From the NCBI RefSeq assembly GCF_030272615.1, contig NC_081411.1, positions 211,000,744 through 211,064,743 on the forward strand: 64,000 bases of DNA. Reading direction: 5' to 3'. A program made the translations under genes and the position numbers. Below, in pieces: positions 10,291 to 22,182 of this stretch; position 1 is the first letter of the stretch, and the number at the start of each line of letters is the position of its first letter. This DNA is from Cryptomeria japonica (taxonomy: Eukaryota > Streptophyta > Pinopsida > Cupressales > Cupressaceae). The notes below the pieces were generated by a model, which saw only the letters and a program-made list of their open reading frames with translations, made no database searches and had not been told where the DNA came from.

Positions 10291-11749
10291 ATTTTGTTGC
10301 TAGATATGAGAAGGAAGTGCAGAAAGACTAGTCTAGATCTTAGGGAAGAGAGAGTGACATAGAGGAGGAAATTATGAAGAGGTATAAATATAAGCACCTT
10401 GTAGAGATTCAGAGAATGAATGAGGTATTCAATGACAGTTAGAGATATAGGTCAGGAGAGAGATGTATAAATATGGACAAAAGAAAGGGAGGAACAAACA
10501 AATAGGTGGAGTGATAGGTTTAGGAGAGAGAGGTGGAGAAAGGAACAAACATAGATAAAATGGTTTATCAAAATTTATCGAACTAAATAAAATTCATAAA
10601 TTTTCTATTATTAATTACTTATTTAGTTTATTTTGAGATTGTTACAAAAATTCATGTAATAGGGAAATCATATGAAAAAGTCATGAGTTTTTTATGTTTT
10701 AAAAATGAAGGATGAATTTAAATTAATTATAATTATTTTTTAAAATAAATATTGAAAATATACCTATTCCATATCATAGAGCTCTTAATTACCTTTTCAA
10801 TGCCTGTAAAAAATCAAAATTTTGATATAAACGCAAAAGTTATGCTCAATTTACTAAAATTTTTATTTTTATTTTTTCAAAAATGGATATCCGATTTTAA
10901 AACATAAATTTTTCCCTCCATATTTTCATTCGGGTTTGCTTTGAGATTTGTCTTGGAAGTGACAAGCTGGAAAGTCAACTGAAAAAATGTGTTTTTCAGT
11001 ATTCCTTGATTTTCCAGACTTTACACTGGTGGCTGATGACTTTTTTAATAGCCAAATTTGATAAAACGAAAAGGGTTTTTTAAGGACTTTCTCAACTTTC
11101 CAAAAATATAAGGCTTGTCTTATTTCGACTTTAATAAATAATTATTATTTATTTTCTAATTGAATTTTGATAAAAGTCTTGATTGATAGACTAATTGAAA
11201 AACACTCATAACTTTCAAACCGTATACCATTTTTTGAATCCAAAACATGCATCACATCCTATGCTTCATCTACTATAGGGAAAAATTAAAAAAAAAATAA
11301 AATTCATAAGGTTTTGACCAAGTTAAGGTGGTCAGACGTAGGAGTTTCTGAATTTCTGAAAAGATGTAGTAAAAAATTCATAAATAATTATTTACTTTAT
11401 AAAAAATTATAAAAAAATATGTGTCACACCCTGACATGAGTCTAATAATTAAATTATAAATCTTATAAAAAAATATTATGATTTGATTGTGATTAGGGTG
11501 GTCAGACATACACCTACTTCTTATCTTTTTACTGAAATTTTAGTACTACTACATTGAAATTTGAAATTTTCATCAAATAGGATTATTTTTCTTTCAAACA
11601 ACAACTAGTAGCTTAGAAACTAAATTCAATTTTCTATATATTTTCTTCTTACATATTTTAAAAATAATTTTCATAACTTATTCATTTTTTTATGTCAAGT
11701 TGCATAACTCTAATTTTTTAAAATTTCATTACCACTTAAGGGCCTATTT
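10291..11749. other. AT-rich noncoding relic sequence
   Basis: 10291-10560 is still purine-rich but not regular. From 10560 on the sequence is strongly AT-rich, with no sustained open frame on either strand. A phrase, GGTGGTCAGACGTA, near 11327 returns in changed form near 11498, about 171 bp later, which suggests an old duplication. I cannot assign it to a family. Confidence 0.6.
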
Positions 11750-12993
11750 TGGCACACCATGATCCTGCACATACCCCCTACCAGTTGTTTTTGTTAAACC
11801 CTAACCGATCAAGTTCGTTGAAATGGTTGTGTTGGTTTATTATCTGATTTTGAGCGGTAATGATGGTGAGACATGTGGTCATTGTATGAGGATTACTTTA
11901 GATTGTTTTGATGCATTTGTTTGATTGTCTAGGGAATGAGCAAAGTGGATTGCATCTAATGCAAAGCGTGTGATGAGTTACAAAGTCCGATGAAGTGGTG
12001 ATCATGGAGCAGTTGGAATTTTCTTGAAGAATGTGTATAGATTGGTATGTAAATCCAACGGTCACACTTGAACCGATTTGTTTGTAATCTCTATGAGAGA
12101 ATTAGGTTTTTGTTGTGTTACCGACCTAATTGATTTGTATTTTAGGTCGATGTAGTTGTTTTATAAAAGGTGTTGGAAAAAATAGGTTGAGTGTGTGGTT
12201 GCCTAACCAGAGAATGAATCTGCAGTTTGTGTAAAGGCAAATTGAAGCTTAAAGGGATTTGATCAAGAAAATGTAGTGCTATTCAGACAGATCAAGAAAA
12301 ACCTGTCATCTTCTAACAATTATAGCAGAAGTGAAATCCCTTGACCAGGTAAGCTCTAACAAGGTTGGTTACTTCTTAAATCCTCTAACAAGGTGGTCCA
12401 TTAGCTTGGATTCTCAAATCCTCTACTGAGGTTACTCCTTACATGGTATTTTCTTTTCATCAAGGAATTTGTAAATCCCTTAACCAGGTAATTCCTAATA
12501 GGATCAATTCTTAACATGACTTATTGTAAAATCTTTAACAGGCTTGGATCCTAACAAGGTGAACTTTAGAAGAGTTCAGATAGCTATCTTGTGAGTCTCA
12601 TCTCACTGTGGTTTTTACCTATTTGGGTTTTCCACGTATAAATATTTGTGTCATGTGGTGAATGCTTATGTGGTTATGATCTTATTTGTTAATTTGATTA
12701 ACTACTTAACTATTCTGATAAGGCATGATAACTGGAAGCATTGAGAGATGGAGTGTGTTGATATATTATTAACCATTTGGATGTTTACAAGATTGATGTT
12801 GTTTATTGTTAAGTTTCTATAATAGTCAACTGGTAATCTTATGAGTATTGATCTTGACAGTGTAATTTTATTGATAAGTTTACTTTGTGTGATTGAGTTT
12901 GAGTTTGGGAATTTTGTATTAGTTTTTTAGTTTACTGATTCACCCCCCCCCCCCCACCTCTCAGTAATATACCAGATACTTATTCTTTCATCA
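11750..12993 (+). repeat. Ty1/copia LTR, plus strand (left edge uncertain)
   Basis: Several U5-type landmarks of plant copia LTRs are present in order: repeated AAATCCCTTAACCAGGTA-like phrases (12340-12545), GTGGTTTTTACC...GGGTTTTCCACGTATAAATA (12609-12647) and CTGATTCACCCCC...CTCTCAGTAA (12936-12967). It is followed at 12994-13006 by TACCATCAGAGTG, a degraded copy of the TGGTATCAGAGC primer site. The right end near 12993 is therefore fairly good; the left end near 11750 is a guess. No copia coding sequence follows, so it is a fragment or a badly decayed element. Confidence 0.65.
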
Positions 12994-13249
12994 TACCATC
13001 AGAGTGTATCATGAATAGAAATTGGAGCGAATAACTTGTAGCTGAATTTAAAAGAGTAGATGAACAAAGCATCGCTACATCATCTGACAATAAAGGAAGA
13101 CAACTGCAAGTCGATGACACAAGTCCACATGATGATCAATGCATTGATAGCTCTCCATTCCTTGCACCCAAATAAGAGTACACTAAAACTTCATTTCAAG
13201 TGGAGGAATTATAGGAAGATAGTGTAAGTGTGCCAGTTGAAATAAATTC

Positions 13250-14480
13250 AATGGCAGACAATGATCAAGATATTAGTTCGACAGTCAAGGAAGGTAATGA
13301 TTCACATCCATTACAAGAAGAGTTCCTTGAATAATTTTTCAAATATGCTACAAAATGAGATCCTTGAAAATTGAATGCAAGAGATTTTAGGAGTTCTTAA
13401 ATAATAATACAATCACATGGAGATATTGAACAAAGAATTACAAGTTATCACAAGTGAGCCTAAGTATGATGAATAATTTGAGGCGACGCTCAAATATGTC
13501 ATCACCATCAGTCTATTTGAGGGAGTGTTGAAAGCTCTTATGCGATAAGCACAAGAAGAGTCATTGTTGATATTATTCCAAGACAAGCATGGTGTTGTAA
13601 GTGGCATGATTCATCATCAACTTTGACCTCCCGAAGCAGTATTAGAAGAATGGCTAGCTAATAGCACGATTCAACTTGATGATCAATGTGTTATAGTAAG
13701 CAATAGGTTCACCTACCTCACATACAAGGAAGATGAAGAAATATTGGAAAATTTTCAAGCCACCAAGATGATAGAAAGAGAAGATCAATATGTGGAGACA
13801 TTATGACATGGAGTTCTATGAAACATAGATTCCTACGAGGGCGATTATCAAGTGATTGAGAAAGAATATATAATAGAAGGCATAAATGACTTGAACGTTC
13901 ATCATTAATTGTTATCACTTTATGCTTTACCATTAAATGAACAAGGAAATGAGAATTCATCACTACTACAAGATGAAGAATCAAATGAAGATCTCCAAAT
14001 TGTCCCGAAGGAAAACATTTCAAGAATCACTAAAATAATAGAGCCAGAAAATCATGAACAGTTTGTAGGGACGCTATCACTTGAGATAATATATAAACAA
14101 CCACTAGAAGAAATTTTTCAAGATCAACCACTTAAAGAGACTCTAATTTTTTAAGAAATTCTAATGGAGCATCACAAGGATTCTTGGTTTATGCTAGATA
14201 TTGAACCTGTTGTCACATAAGAAGCAAAGAATGAAGAGAAATTTGAGGTTGCGCTAGCTCTAGTTATGATGATTCAAGAAGAACCAACAAGTGAAAATTT
14301 ACATATCAAAGATGCAAGTGGAATTATCCACCATTAGTGACGACCTCCTGAAGCGGTTGACGGTCTTTCTTTCGATGATGCATTGGTAGAAGGTGATCAA
14401 TAATTTCCATTAAGCAATGCCAAGTTGTCTCTTTCCTTTATCCTAGCTTTGAAATTATTATGACTTTGCTTATGGAGGTT
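13250..14480 (+). pseudogene. Decayed acidic ORF of unknown family, internally duplicated
   Basis: Reading mostly in related plus-strand frames gives Glu/Asp-rich protein broken by many stops; the longest clean piece is 13909-14154 (81 codons). A segment reading GMIHH..-stop-PPEAV at about 13601-13635 recurs as GIIHH-stop-stop-RPPEAVD at about 14318-14355, so the protein seems to contain an old internal duplication about 717 bp apart. I do not recognise it. Its place, upstream of a candidate LTR start at 41493 once the Tat insertion is removed, suggests a 3' ORF of an older LTR element. Confidence 0.45.
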
Positions 14481-15733
14481 ATGGGAAAACCTCTTGCATT
14501 TGGATTGACTATGGACCTAATGAGTTTCCTAAATTAATCATCATGAGTGCTATTTTTCCAGAGTATGAAGAATGCATCGTGAGAAACTATTTTCTAGTTT
14601 TGAAAGATGAATTTTCTTAGTGGCGAACCATCACCATTGTCATGCTCCAGCTACATATCTTGATAAATTTTGTGAAATCATGTACATATTTTTGTTCTTT
14701 GAGCCATGTCAAGTCTAAGAGTCTTGTATATAACTTAGAATAGGTTTCCTTTCAGCATGCTTTAGTTTAGAGGTTTTTGTTGAGCCTGATTTTTAATTTG
14801 CCTTGATTTATTTGACTCATGATTCTTTAGTTGCTCAAGTAGTTTAGTTGTTTTCTTTTTTAACTTAGTTTGCTTTCTTTATTTTACTTTTATTTTGAGT
14901 CAGTCATTTGCTTAGTTTAGGTGTCCTAAGTGGGAACCTTTATTTGTGAGATAGGCATCTATGTTATTTTATCATATGTTGGAAAAATTATGGATATTAT
15001 GTTTTGTCCATTTCTCGGATGTCTATTCATGAAGTTATTTTGAATCCAAGGTTAGTCCTCTCTAGCTTCATCATTTGGTTAGGATTTGTACTTGACTTGG
15101 GAGAGAATCACCTATTGTGTCTTGGTACTAACATCTTTTGATTACTATTACACTCAATCTTAATGTTCTAAATCATTGTGGTTTCTTAAGTGAAGTCGTG
15201 GCTAGTGAAAAATATTGAATCCATCTTCAGTGCCACTATAATTCTCAAACCAAAGTGAGCTTCATTGCTTACAAGTCAAATTGCAAGTGTGAAAAATATG
15301 TGAAAATAAAGCAATATCATGAGAAATCCTAAAAAGAAAAAGAGAGAATCATAAAAAAGAAAAGGAGAAAAAAATGAAATATCAAACTTTTTGGCTTTGA
15401 GAATATGTGAGTAACTCCATCGGGAATATGAACGCCTAGCCAACAATGCATCAATATTTGTGAGATTACAATGATAACCTCATTAGGGCTATAGATGCTC
15501 ACTCGTAGTGAGGCTCTATCTAGGATGCTTATGAATTTTGGATAACTACACAGCTATTCACAACGGATCCTAGCAATCACATTGTTCTTATGAGATGGAA
15601 TGAATACACTTGCACACAAATGGGTAATCAAAGACTGGGTTCCTTGATCAAATTTAGGATTTTCCGTCCTTTTTGAGTATGCTTTCTAGTCTCTTGATAG
15701 GTTGAGTTGAATTTTTCATAGGTTCTAAATATG
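14481..15733. other. Noncoding sequence, probably retroelement 3' region
   Basis: AT-rich, with no sustained frame. An A-rich stretch of AAAGAAAAAGAGAG type lies at 15330-15380. If the Tat nest is removed the sequence joins 41442 onward. No promoter or RNA gene seen. Confidence 0.5.
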
Positions 15734-15738
15734 AATTG

Positions 15739-16070
15739 TGTCATGCTCTGTGAAGTGTACCTGTACCTGCAACCACAATGCACTCAATAAATCATTACAA
15801 GCATGGTTAGAAGATTTAGTAAAACCATAGCTAATCAACTTATTGCCTCCTAGTAAATGCGAGTATGAAAGATGCTCTCAGATCTGATTATGCATACTCC
15901 AGTGACTTGACTACACTTAGATGGAGGATTTGAATGATGAAAATGCATGATCTAGCAAGAATAGCATGATTAAGCTATATGAGTTCATGATTGATCTAGA
16001 AAATAAGCTAGAATGAAGATGCAATTAAGCTACAACTGAACATGATAACATTGCTAAAATGATAAACTAT
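15739..16070 (-). repeat. Outer Tat 3' LTR, distal fragment
   Basis: Matches 40430-40755, the U5-side end of the outer 5' LTR, starting TGTCATGCT at 15739. It stops at the insertion point of the inner element. Its last five bases, ACTAT (16066-16070), are repeated at 28385-28389, where the same LTR resumes. Confidence 0.93.
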
Positions 16071-17165
16071 TGTATACACCTAAAATTGGTCTGAAGATAG
16101 TTAATTAAATACGCAGTTATTTGATTAATTCCCCTTCCCAATTAATTGAATTCACAAGAAATTTAATTAATTTCTCTATTCATCTACTAGTAAATAAATC
16201 TAAATGATTTATTTATATAGTTCATCTCACATCCCCCTTTGATTAATTAATTCTAAATTAATTAATGTCTCCCCATATTAATCAATTCTTCTAACCCCTA
16301 ATTAAGATTAACAAACTCAAGTTTGTTGAGATTAATTACCATTTTCCAATTATTTGAATTTCTAAATTCAAATGAGTACATGGCTCCTAACTTTAACCAC
16401 CTAACCTAACCATCCCCTAACTTAACCCATTCAATCTAATCATGGGTCTAACTAACCCTATCCTATCTTGCACATCCTAACTTCCCATGGTGTGGATATT
16501 CTCTCCTTGAGACACATGGCACTTTTGCCACATGTCTCCTCCCTTGGACACTTGCCCTCTCATGAGCAAGGCTCCTTGACACTTGTCACCACAAAGATGA
16601 CAAGTGTCCCTTCCTCCAACCTCTTCTCCAACTTCCTCAATCTTGGCCTTTGATATCTTCAGATCAAATCTAGACTGTTGATTCCTACCACCTCAACTTT
16701 GGCCTTGGAATTCCTATAAATATCCCCCATTTTGGAGCAATATCGATCCGATCTCATATCAATTTATGAATTGTTATTATAGGCATATTGATCCCATCTC
16801 ATATCAATTTAGGCATCATTACTATAGGCAATTTGCATTTCAATTATCTAGTAATTAGATTTTGGATTAATCATAGCATGTTAATCTAGGTTCTCAAATC
16901 ATGCATTTCATATCATCTCCATAGTCAATCATGATCAAATAGCTACTCAACTCTTGAGTTGTCAGTTTGGAGGTCATTGCTCTGCTGAGAGCCCATCAAT
17001 CCAACACCTTCAAGGTCCTCAAGAATAGAGGAAAATGGGACATTTCAAGGAAGGCTTATGGTTTGCATCTTTGATTTAGTTTTTCAATTAAGCTTTTCAA
17101 TTATGTTTTTATTGTCTCATTATATGTGTATGCCTCTTATACTAACCATATTTTTTAGCATCACA
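16071..17165 (+). repeat. Inner Tat 5' LTR (1095 bp)
   Basis: Starts TGTATACACCT and ends ATCACA before the PBS. Compared by eye with 27290-28384 it shows about 15 differences in the first 335 bp. The copy contains a TATAAATAT at 16715-16723, a likely LTR promoter. Confidence 0.93.
16715..16723 (+). promoter_or_regulatory. LTR TATA box
   Basis: TATAAATAT in the context GGAATTCCTATAAATATCCC. The same box is kept in the other inner LTR copies (26640 and 27934) and, on the minus strand, in both outer LTRs (28462-28469 and 40834-40841). Conservation in all five copies supports a promoter role. Confidence 0.7.
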
Positions 17166-17169
17166 TTAA

Positions 17170-17189
17170 TTGGTGCCCACTATTGGGCC
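17170..17189 (+). promoter_or_regulatory. Inner Tat primer binding site
   Basis: TTGGTGCCCACTATTGGGCC follows the 5' LTR after a four-base gap. The outer element has TTGGTGCCCACCGTGGGGCC at the same place on the minus strand. I have not assigned the priming tRNA. Confidence 0.7.
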
Positions 17190-17374
17190 TAGCCCCTTTG
17201 ATCTTTAACAAGTTTGCTTGCAAGAAATTTCATTGATAGGTTGATTAGCTCGTTCGCAGTGCAGATTAGCTGTCTTGGGCTCCCGAATCACGTTCTTGGC
17301 CTCTTTTGTGGCATTCCAGCACCTCAAATGACATTTATGGGAGATTCCTCAACTTTGTTTTTATGTTTTTCTAT

Positions 17375-17587
17375 ACTTTAGCACTTTCAGTCCGTACTTT
17401 AGCATTTTTGGTATGTATGGTGGCGTTTTTGGTACATTTGGCAGCATTTTCAGTCTGTTTGATAGCATTTTTGGTTTGCAGAACAATGATTCTGGTTTGT
17501 AGAACAGTGTTTCTGGTGTGCAGAGTAGCGTTCTTGGCACATATGATGGCATTCCTTGTCAATTTGATGGCGTTTTCAGTTTTTTAA
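17375..17587 (+). repeat. Leader minisatellite A of inner Tat element (21-bp unit)
   Basis: About ten copies of a 21-bp unit of the type GCATTTTTGGTNTGTNTGG. Because 21 is a multiple of three, all frames stay open for long stretches on both strands and spell hydrophobic seven-residue repeats (AFLV...). These frames have no conserved start and no counterpart in the outer element, so I read the block as noncoding repeat in the 5' leader. Confidence 0.8.
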
Positions 17588-17814
17588 TAATTTTGCAAAT
17601 ATTGTATATTGCATTCCTCATTTTTTCTTCTGGACTATCATTTTCCTGAACCTAATTTGCAGATTGTTGGTTTTGCAGGTACTTATTTTGCTATGAAAGA
17701 CCCGAGTCATAAACTATTTCACCGCCAAAGAATGCAATATAAACTACTAACTTTGTTTGCAGTCGCGGGATTTTGCACTTATATTTGTTAAATTAGGCAC
17801 ATAGACTAATTCCA

Positions 17815-18480
17815 ATGGAAATGAACAAACATGTCTTATGTGTCTTGATGATAGGCGAGTATGCTCTCACCTTTCTTAGGTGATCAGAAAGCTAGACTCA
17901 TCCTTTACTTTCAATAGTGCATATCTTTAGTGGGCCTATCATAGTGGGAAAACGTAATCACCCTATGAGAACGACCTAAGCGAGTACAACTGGACCTGAG
18001 CATTCCAACTCACTATAATAAATAGGTCTCTGATGATTAAAGTATCAGAGGATGGGATTATTTGAGTTTTCTCTTTGAGATCTCTCATATCGAGCATTTT
18101 ATAGGGCCTCGCGGTCTCAATCACGTTTACGTGACTACAACTTGTTTCGGTACCTTGTCGAGCTATAGGCCTCAATCATGCTTGCGTGACTTCAAGGGGT
18201 AATTTCAAATGGAATTCTTGCCTAAGAACCATAAAAATAGAAGTTACCCAATTCACCTCCAAAAGGGTGATAATCTTTATGCAAGAGAGATAGTAACTCT
18301 CCCAAGACACTTGCCATATCATGCACCCATTAGCATTTGGAGAAGGATAATACGACATTGAGAATCCATTGCGTGAGACTCAGCGATCATATTCTGATTA
18401 GTTATTGGGTGTGTACCTAAGTCAGCAAGCAAAGGTTTTCATTCTCAGCCAATCTCCTTAGGATAGATTGATTGATGTGT
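17815..18480 (+). other. Conserved leader block of the Tat family
   Basis: This stretch is homologous, in element orientation, to about 39180-39800 of the outer element. Landmarks are GGTGTGTACCTAAGTCAGCA near 18410, CTCTCCCAAGACACTTGCC near 18296 and the AGGCGAGTATGCTCTCACC block near 17853. It lies between two minisatellites in both elements. No ORF is conserved, so it may be RNA-level sequence such as packaging signal or leader; that role is inference. Confidence 0.65.
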
Positions 18481-18609
18481 TTTTAATTGTTCAAAACCTT
18501 TGGGACAAAAATACAATCTGATTTCTGTGTTTATAAGTCAAGTCAAGATCTCATCCATTGAAATACAACAAAAATTGCAAAATCAAACCTTAAATTGTCA
18601 AATTTACAA

Positions 18610-19160
18610 GTTTCACAGTAGATTAGCTCTTTCAGTCCAAACAGTAGCACATATGGTTCAAACAATTGCACATACAGTCAAAATGGTCTCACATACAGTT
18701 CAAATAGTCGCATTTACAGTCCAAACACTAGCTTTTTCAGTCCAAACAGTTGCTCTTTTAGTCCAAATATTAGCTTTTACAATTCAAAGATTAGCTCTTT
18801 CGGTCCAAATAGTTGCACTTATAGTCCAAACAGTTGCACTTTCAGTCCAAATAGTAGCTCTTTTAGTTTAAATAGTCACGTCTACAAATTAACTCTTTCA
18901 GTCCAAACAGTTGCACCTACGGTCTAAACGGTCACACTTATGGTTCAAACAATCGCACCTATGGTCCAAACGGTCACATTTCTAGTCCAAACGTCAACTC
19001 TCTTGGTATGAATGTCAAGTTTCTCATAGTTTAACATAAAATCTCCAAGGTTGAGCACAATTAGAGTTTCTGGTCTAAACAATAGAGTTCTTAGTCTAAA
19101 CAATAGCTCTCTTAATCTAAAGGTCAGCTCCTTTGGTCTAATCAACAACTCTTATGAGTT
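18610..19160 (+). repeat. Leader minisatellite B of inner Tat element (21-bp unit)
   Basis: Units of 21 bp of the type CTCTTTCAGTCCAAACAGTTG, regular to about 18890 and more degenerate to 19160. Like array A it forms an open frame (18500-18871) with repeating VQTVALS-type heptapeptides. The unit sequence differs from array A but the period is the same. Confidence 0.8.
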
Positions 19161-19349
19161 GCATGTCAAATTGCTCATGTTACAACATTAAATCTCCTAA
19201 TTTCTACTTGTTAGGTCTTAATATCCATTGTCTGAGTCTTAAAATCACAAAGTTGGATCAAAATTGCAATCTCCTAAGTTCAAATACTTAATTTGCTAAG
19301 TCTACACATCATTATTTGAGCTTTAGAGTCATTCTATTATATAATAGCC

Positions 19350-19580
19350 TTTCTGGTCTGTCTGTCAGCGTTTTTGGTCTATTTGTCAGTGTTTCTAGTG
19401 TGCAGAGTAGTGTTTCTGGTCAGTACAATAGTGTTTTTGGTACATTTATCAACATTTTTGGTAAGTTTGTTAGCGTTCCTAGTCCGTATAGCAGCATTTC
19501 TGGTAAATTTGTCAGCATTCCTAGTCTGTATAGTAGAGTTCCTAGTCATTTTAGCAATGTTTCTGGTAAACTGCACTGAA
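19350..19580 (+). repeat. Leader minisatellite C of inner Tat element (21-bp unit)
   Basis: About ten copies of a 21-bp unit of the type GTGTTTTTGGTCNNTTTGTCA. The unit is close to array A and again keeps frames open on both strands. The following 19580-20041 is noncoding leader up to the gag start; its end resembles the outer leader at 38290-38560. Confidence 0.78.
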
Positions 19581-20041
19581 ATCAAAAAACAAAAGCAACC
19601 CATTTCTCAAACAATCAAACATAGAGACGAGGTCATCTTCTGGGGTCTTTCAATCAGGTTATCTGATGTCAAAACAAACTCAAGAACAAGACACACAAAG
19701 GTCTCAAGTATTCACCTCAAATAAGTTAAAGATCAAACACCTTAAAGTGCATTACCACCCTCTTTGATAAACTGATCACTCAAACATAGTTTCTCATCAG
19801 GATGAATCATCCTTTATCACAAAACTACAATGCTTGATCAGAATAACCTTGTTCTTTATCATAGGATACATGTTTCCTATTGAACTTGGTCATATCAAAA
19901 ATCACAAAATTTGCACTGCAAAACTAAGATCAAAAAACTTGCAAACAAGCAAATACTTGAAAAAAAAATCATTTCCTCAACAATCGATCACTTATTGCGG
20001 CACATTAAGCAAGATTTAATCACAAAAACATTCAAAACGCA

Positions 20042-21070
20042 ATGCCCATTTTAATTCCAGCGCAGAGACATAAGATCGTTGAAACATTGGTAATACCTAA
20101 AGATCACAGAAACATGGCATACCAAAGCAAAAGACAAGAACACATAACGAGCCAACATATTGGAGAAATCAAACAAGTCCAGAATCAAAATCCAACCATG
20201 TCAAAACCTCACAAGGATTTAAACATATCTCAGAAGAAAAGTGGCTCTTTTATGCACCTTTTAAAGATATCCCTAAAGGATTTGGCTAAAGAAGATCAAA
20301 ATCATGCACCCATGTCTAACAGTGATCCATCCATCCATAAGCAAATTAACTCTCCAAAGGCATCTATTCTTACACTTCTTCAAAAAGTGCAAAAACCTTC
20401 CATAACATCCTCACCAGACAATACACCCAAAGATGATGTTCCCCAAGGGATATCCATAATGGCCATCAAACCTATTTCAGAGGATCCTATTCAAAAACCA
20501 TCTACTTCATATCCAAGCATTGATTCCTTGCAACATCCCCATAGCGATTCCTTGCAAATTGAAGTCCTCATTCATAAAACGCTCATTAAACATGTCCTAA
20601 TAGATGGGGGAGCTAGCTTAAATATTTTCTCATTGATTCTTGTCTATGCTCTAGGTTATTCAGAAGATGCAGTTGATCCCCTAAAAAAGATCAAAATCAA
20701 AGCACATAATGAAGAAGAGAATTCCTCTAAAGGAGTTGTGGTATTACCCATCAGAGTGGGACCTTTGCAGAAAAACACAACATGCCAAGTCCTAGATTTG
20801 GACCTACCATACAATATACTCTTGGGGAGACCATGGATTCAAGACATACAGGCTATTCCATCACCATGTCATCAGTGCTTAAAGTTTCCATACAATGAAC
20901 AGGAAATCACAATATCAACAGACTTAAATCCAGTGCAGTGTGGTAATAAACCGAAATCAGCTCAAGAGATCATTGTTTCACATAACAGAGAGGAAGCATA
21001 TTCAAGCACACAATCCAAGCAACATCATTTGCATCAATTTTATCAAACATGGAAGAACAACTGCAGCTAA
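20042..21070 (+). CDS. Tat gag-start/protease ORF (gag core deleted)
   Basis: A 342-codon uninterrupted frame. Its first residues, MPILIPAQRHKIVETL, match the start of the outer gag (MPVLTRAQKRRIAETE), which supports this ATG. The capsid core seen in the outer element is missing; the frame jumps to the linker and protease. The protease active site is VLIDGGASLNIFS at about residues 185-200 (DGG in place of the more common DTG/DSG), followed by a second conserved block YNILLGRPWI near residue 255, so the fold looks complete. The outer element codes for the same region with a nonsense codon just before its DGG. The frame may still make a protease-bearing protein, though no capsid. Confidence 0.75.
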   Translation: MPILIPAQRHKIVETLVIPKDHRNMAYQSKRQEHITSQHIGEIKQVQNQNPTMSKPHKDLNISQKKSGSFMHLLKISLKDLAKEDQNHAPMSNSDPSIHKQINSPKASILTLLQKVQKPSITSSPDNTPKDDVPQGISIMAIKPISEDPIQKPSTSYPSIDSLQHPHSDSLQIEVLIHKTLIKHVLIDGGASLNIFSLILVYALGYSEDAVDPLKKIKIKAHNEEENSSKGVVVLPIRVGPLQKNTTCQVLDLDLPYNILLGRPWIQDIQAIPSPCHQCLKFPYNEQEITISTDLNPVQCGNKPKSAQEIIVSHNREEAYSSTQSKQHHLHQFYQTWKNNCS

Positions 21071-21402
21071 AAGATCAAGGGAACAAAGAATATTCATTAT
21101 CATGGAACAACAAACAAGAGTAACTTGAAATTGAAAGGGAAGAAGTAGATGTAGGTGTTGATGTAGTTCACACGTATGCAAAACAAACATTAGGAACTAG
21201 CCTACTTGAATCGGAATCACATACAGTTGCAATGGACTTAACCGAGGATGATCAGGATTTTCTTGTACGAGGTCATTCTGATGAGAGTATCATCCTAGAC
21301 ATGGAAATACCTACTGAAAGCTCTAACATCTCTATCATGACTTCCAATATCTCTTAAACATATCAACCTGAAGATCCTTTATCCTTAAGCTATCCTGAAC
21401 CT

Positions 21403-22182
21403 ATGGACAGGGAAAATGAAGGACATACTGACATTGATACCTTACCTAATGACCATGCCATATCCTTATATCTTAATGAAATCAAACCTACAACAACTTT
21501 CACCAAGGATTCTACTAACGTATCTTCAAGTCAAATAGGTGCCAAATCTCCTAGTTGCAAAAATGAAAATAAAGAAAACAATATCAGGCATAATGCTGAA
21601 AACCATTTATTGGCAACATTAGACCATGAAAAAGTAAAAATAAAGGATGCATATATCAGTGAAAACCTCCTTCAGGGGCTGAAAGATGGGAGATTTGACA
21701 CCTTACATGTGTACTATCAACAGAAGTCATCTATCCTAATAGAACCAGAAGTTATCATTGACACAATCGGTCTACATCCAGCAACAATCTCTTTATCAGA
21801 ACCAACAAGGAAAAGATATTTGAAATCCTTCAAAAGATGCCAAATCAATTTTACCTGGTCATACGCAGACATTCCAGGGTTCGATCCTGATCTTATAATA
21901 CATCACTCGAATATCCGTCCAGGAGCAAACACCAATAATGGAACACCGCATGGATCAAGAGCAAACATCAATATAGGAACACAACATAAATCAGGAGCAG
22001 GCATTCTATTTATCAAAATGGCTACAGAATGGAACATTAAACAACTTCAAGTCTTTGGAGACTCTCAGCTTGTCATTAATCAAATCAATGATGACTATCA
22101 AACAAAAGATGAAAAATTGATGCCTTACAAAAAGATGGTGGATGATGTCAAGAATTATTTTGTTGAAATCACTTTTGAGTAG
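21403..22182 (+). pseudogene. Tat pol remnant: linker joined to tail of archaeal RNase H
   Basis: A 259-codon open frame. Residues about 1-175 match the pre-RT linker of the outer element (ENEGHTDIDTLPNDH..., down to DPDLIIHH). RT and RNase H are absent. Instead there is a two-copy 36-bp tandem repeat (about 21922-21993) and a piece of the archaeal-type RNase H (QHKSGAGILFI, then MATEWNIKQLQVFGDSQL). Only the last of its catalytic acidic residues remains (the Asp of FGDSQ). The frame ends at a TAG where the outer copy continues. Confidence 0.82.

Noticed and set aside
17306-19724. Hydrophobic ORFs (17306-17587, 18500-18871, 19374-19724) as membrane proteins
   Set aside because: They are by-products of 21-bp repeats, open on both strands, and absent from the outer copy of the same element.
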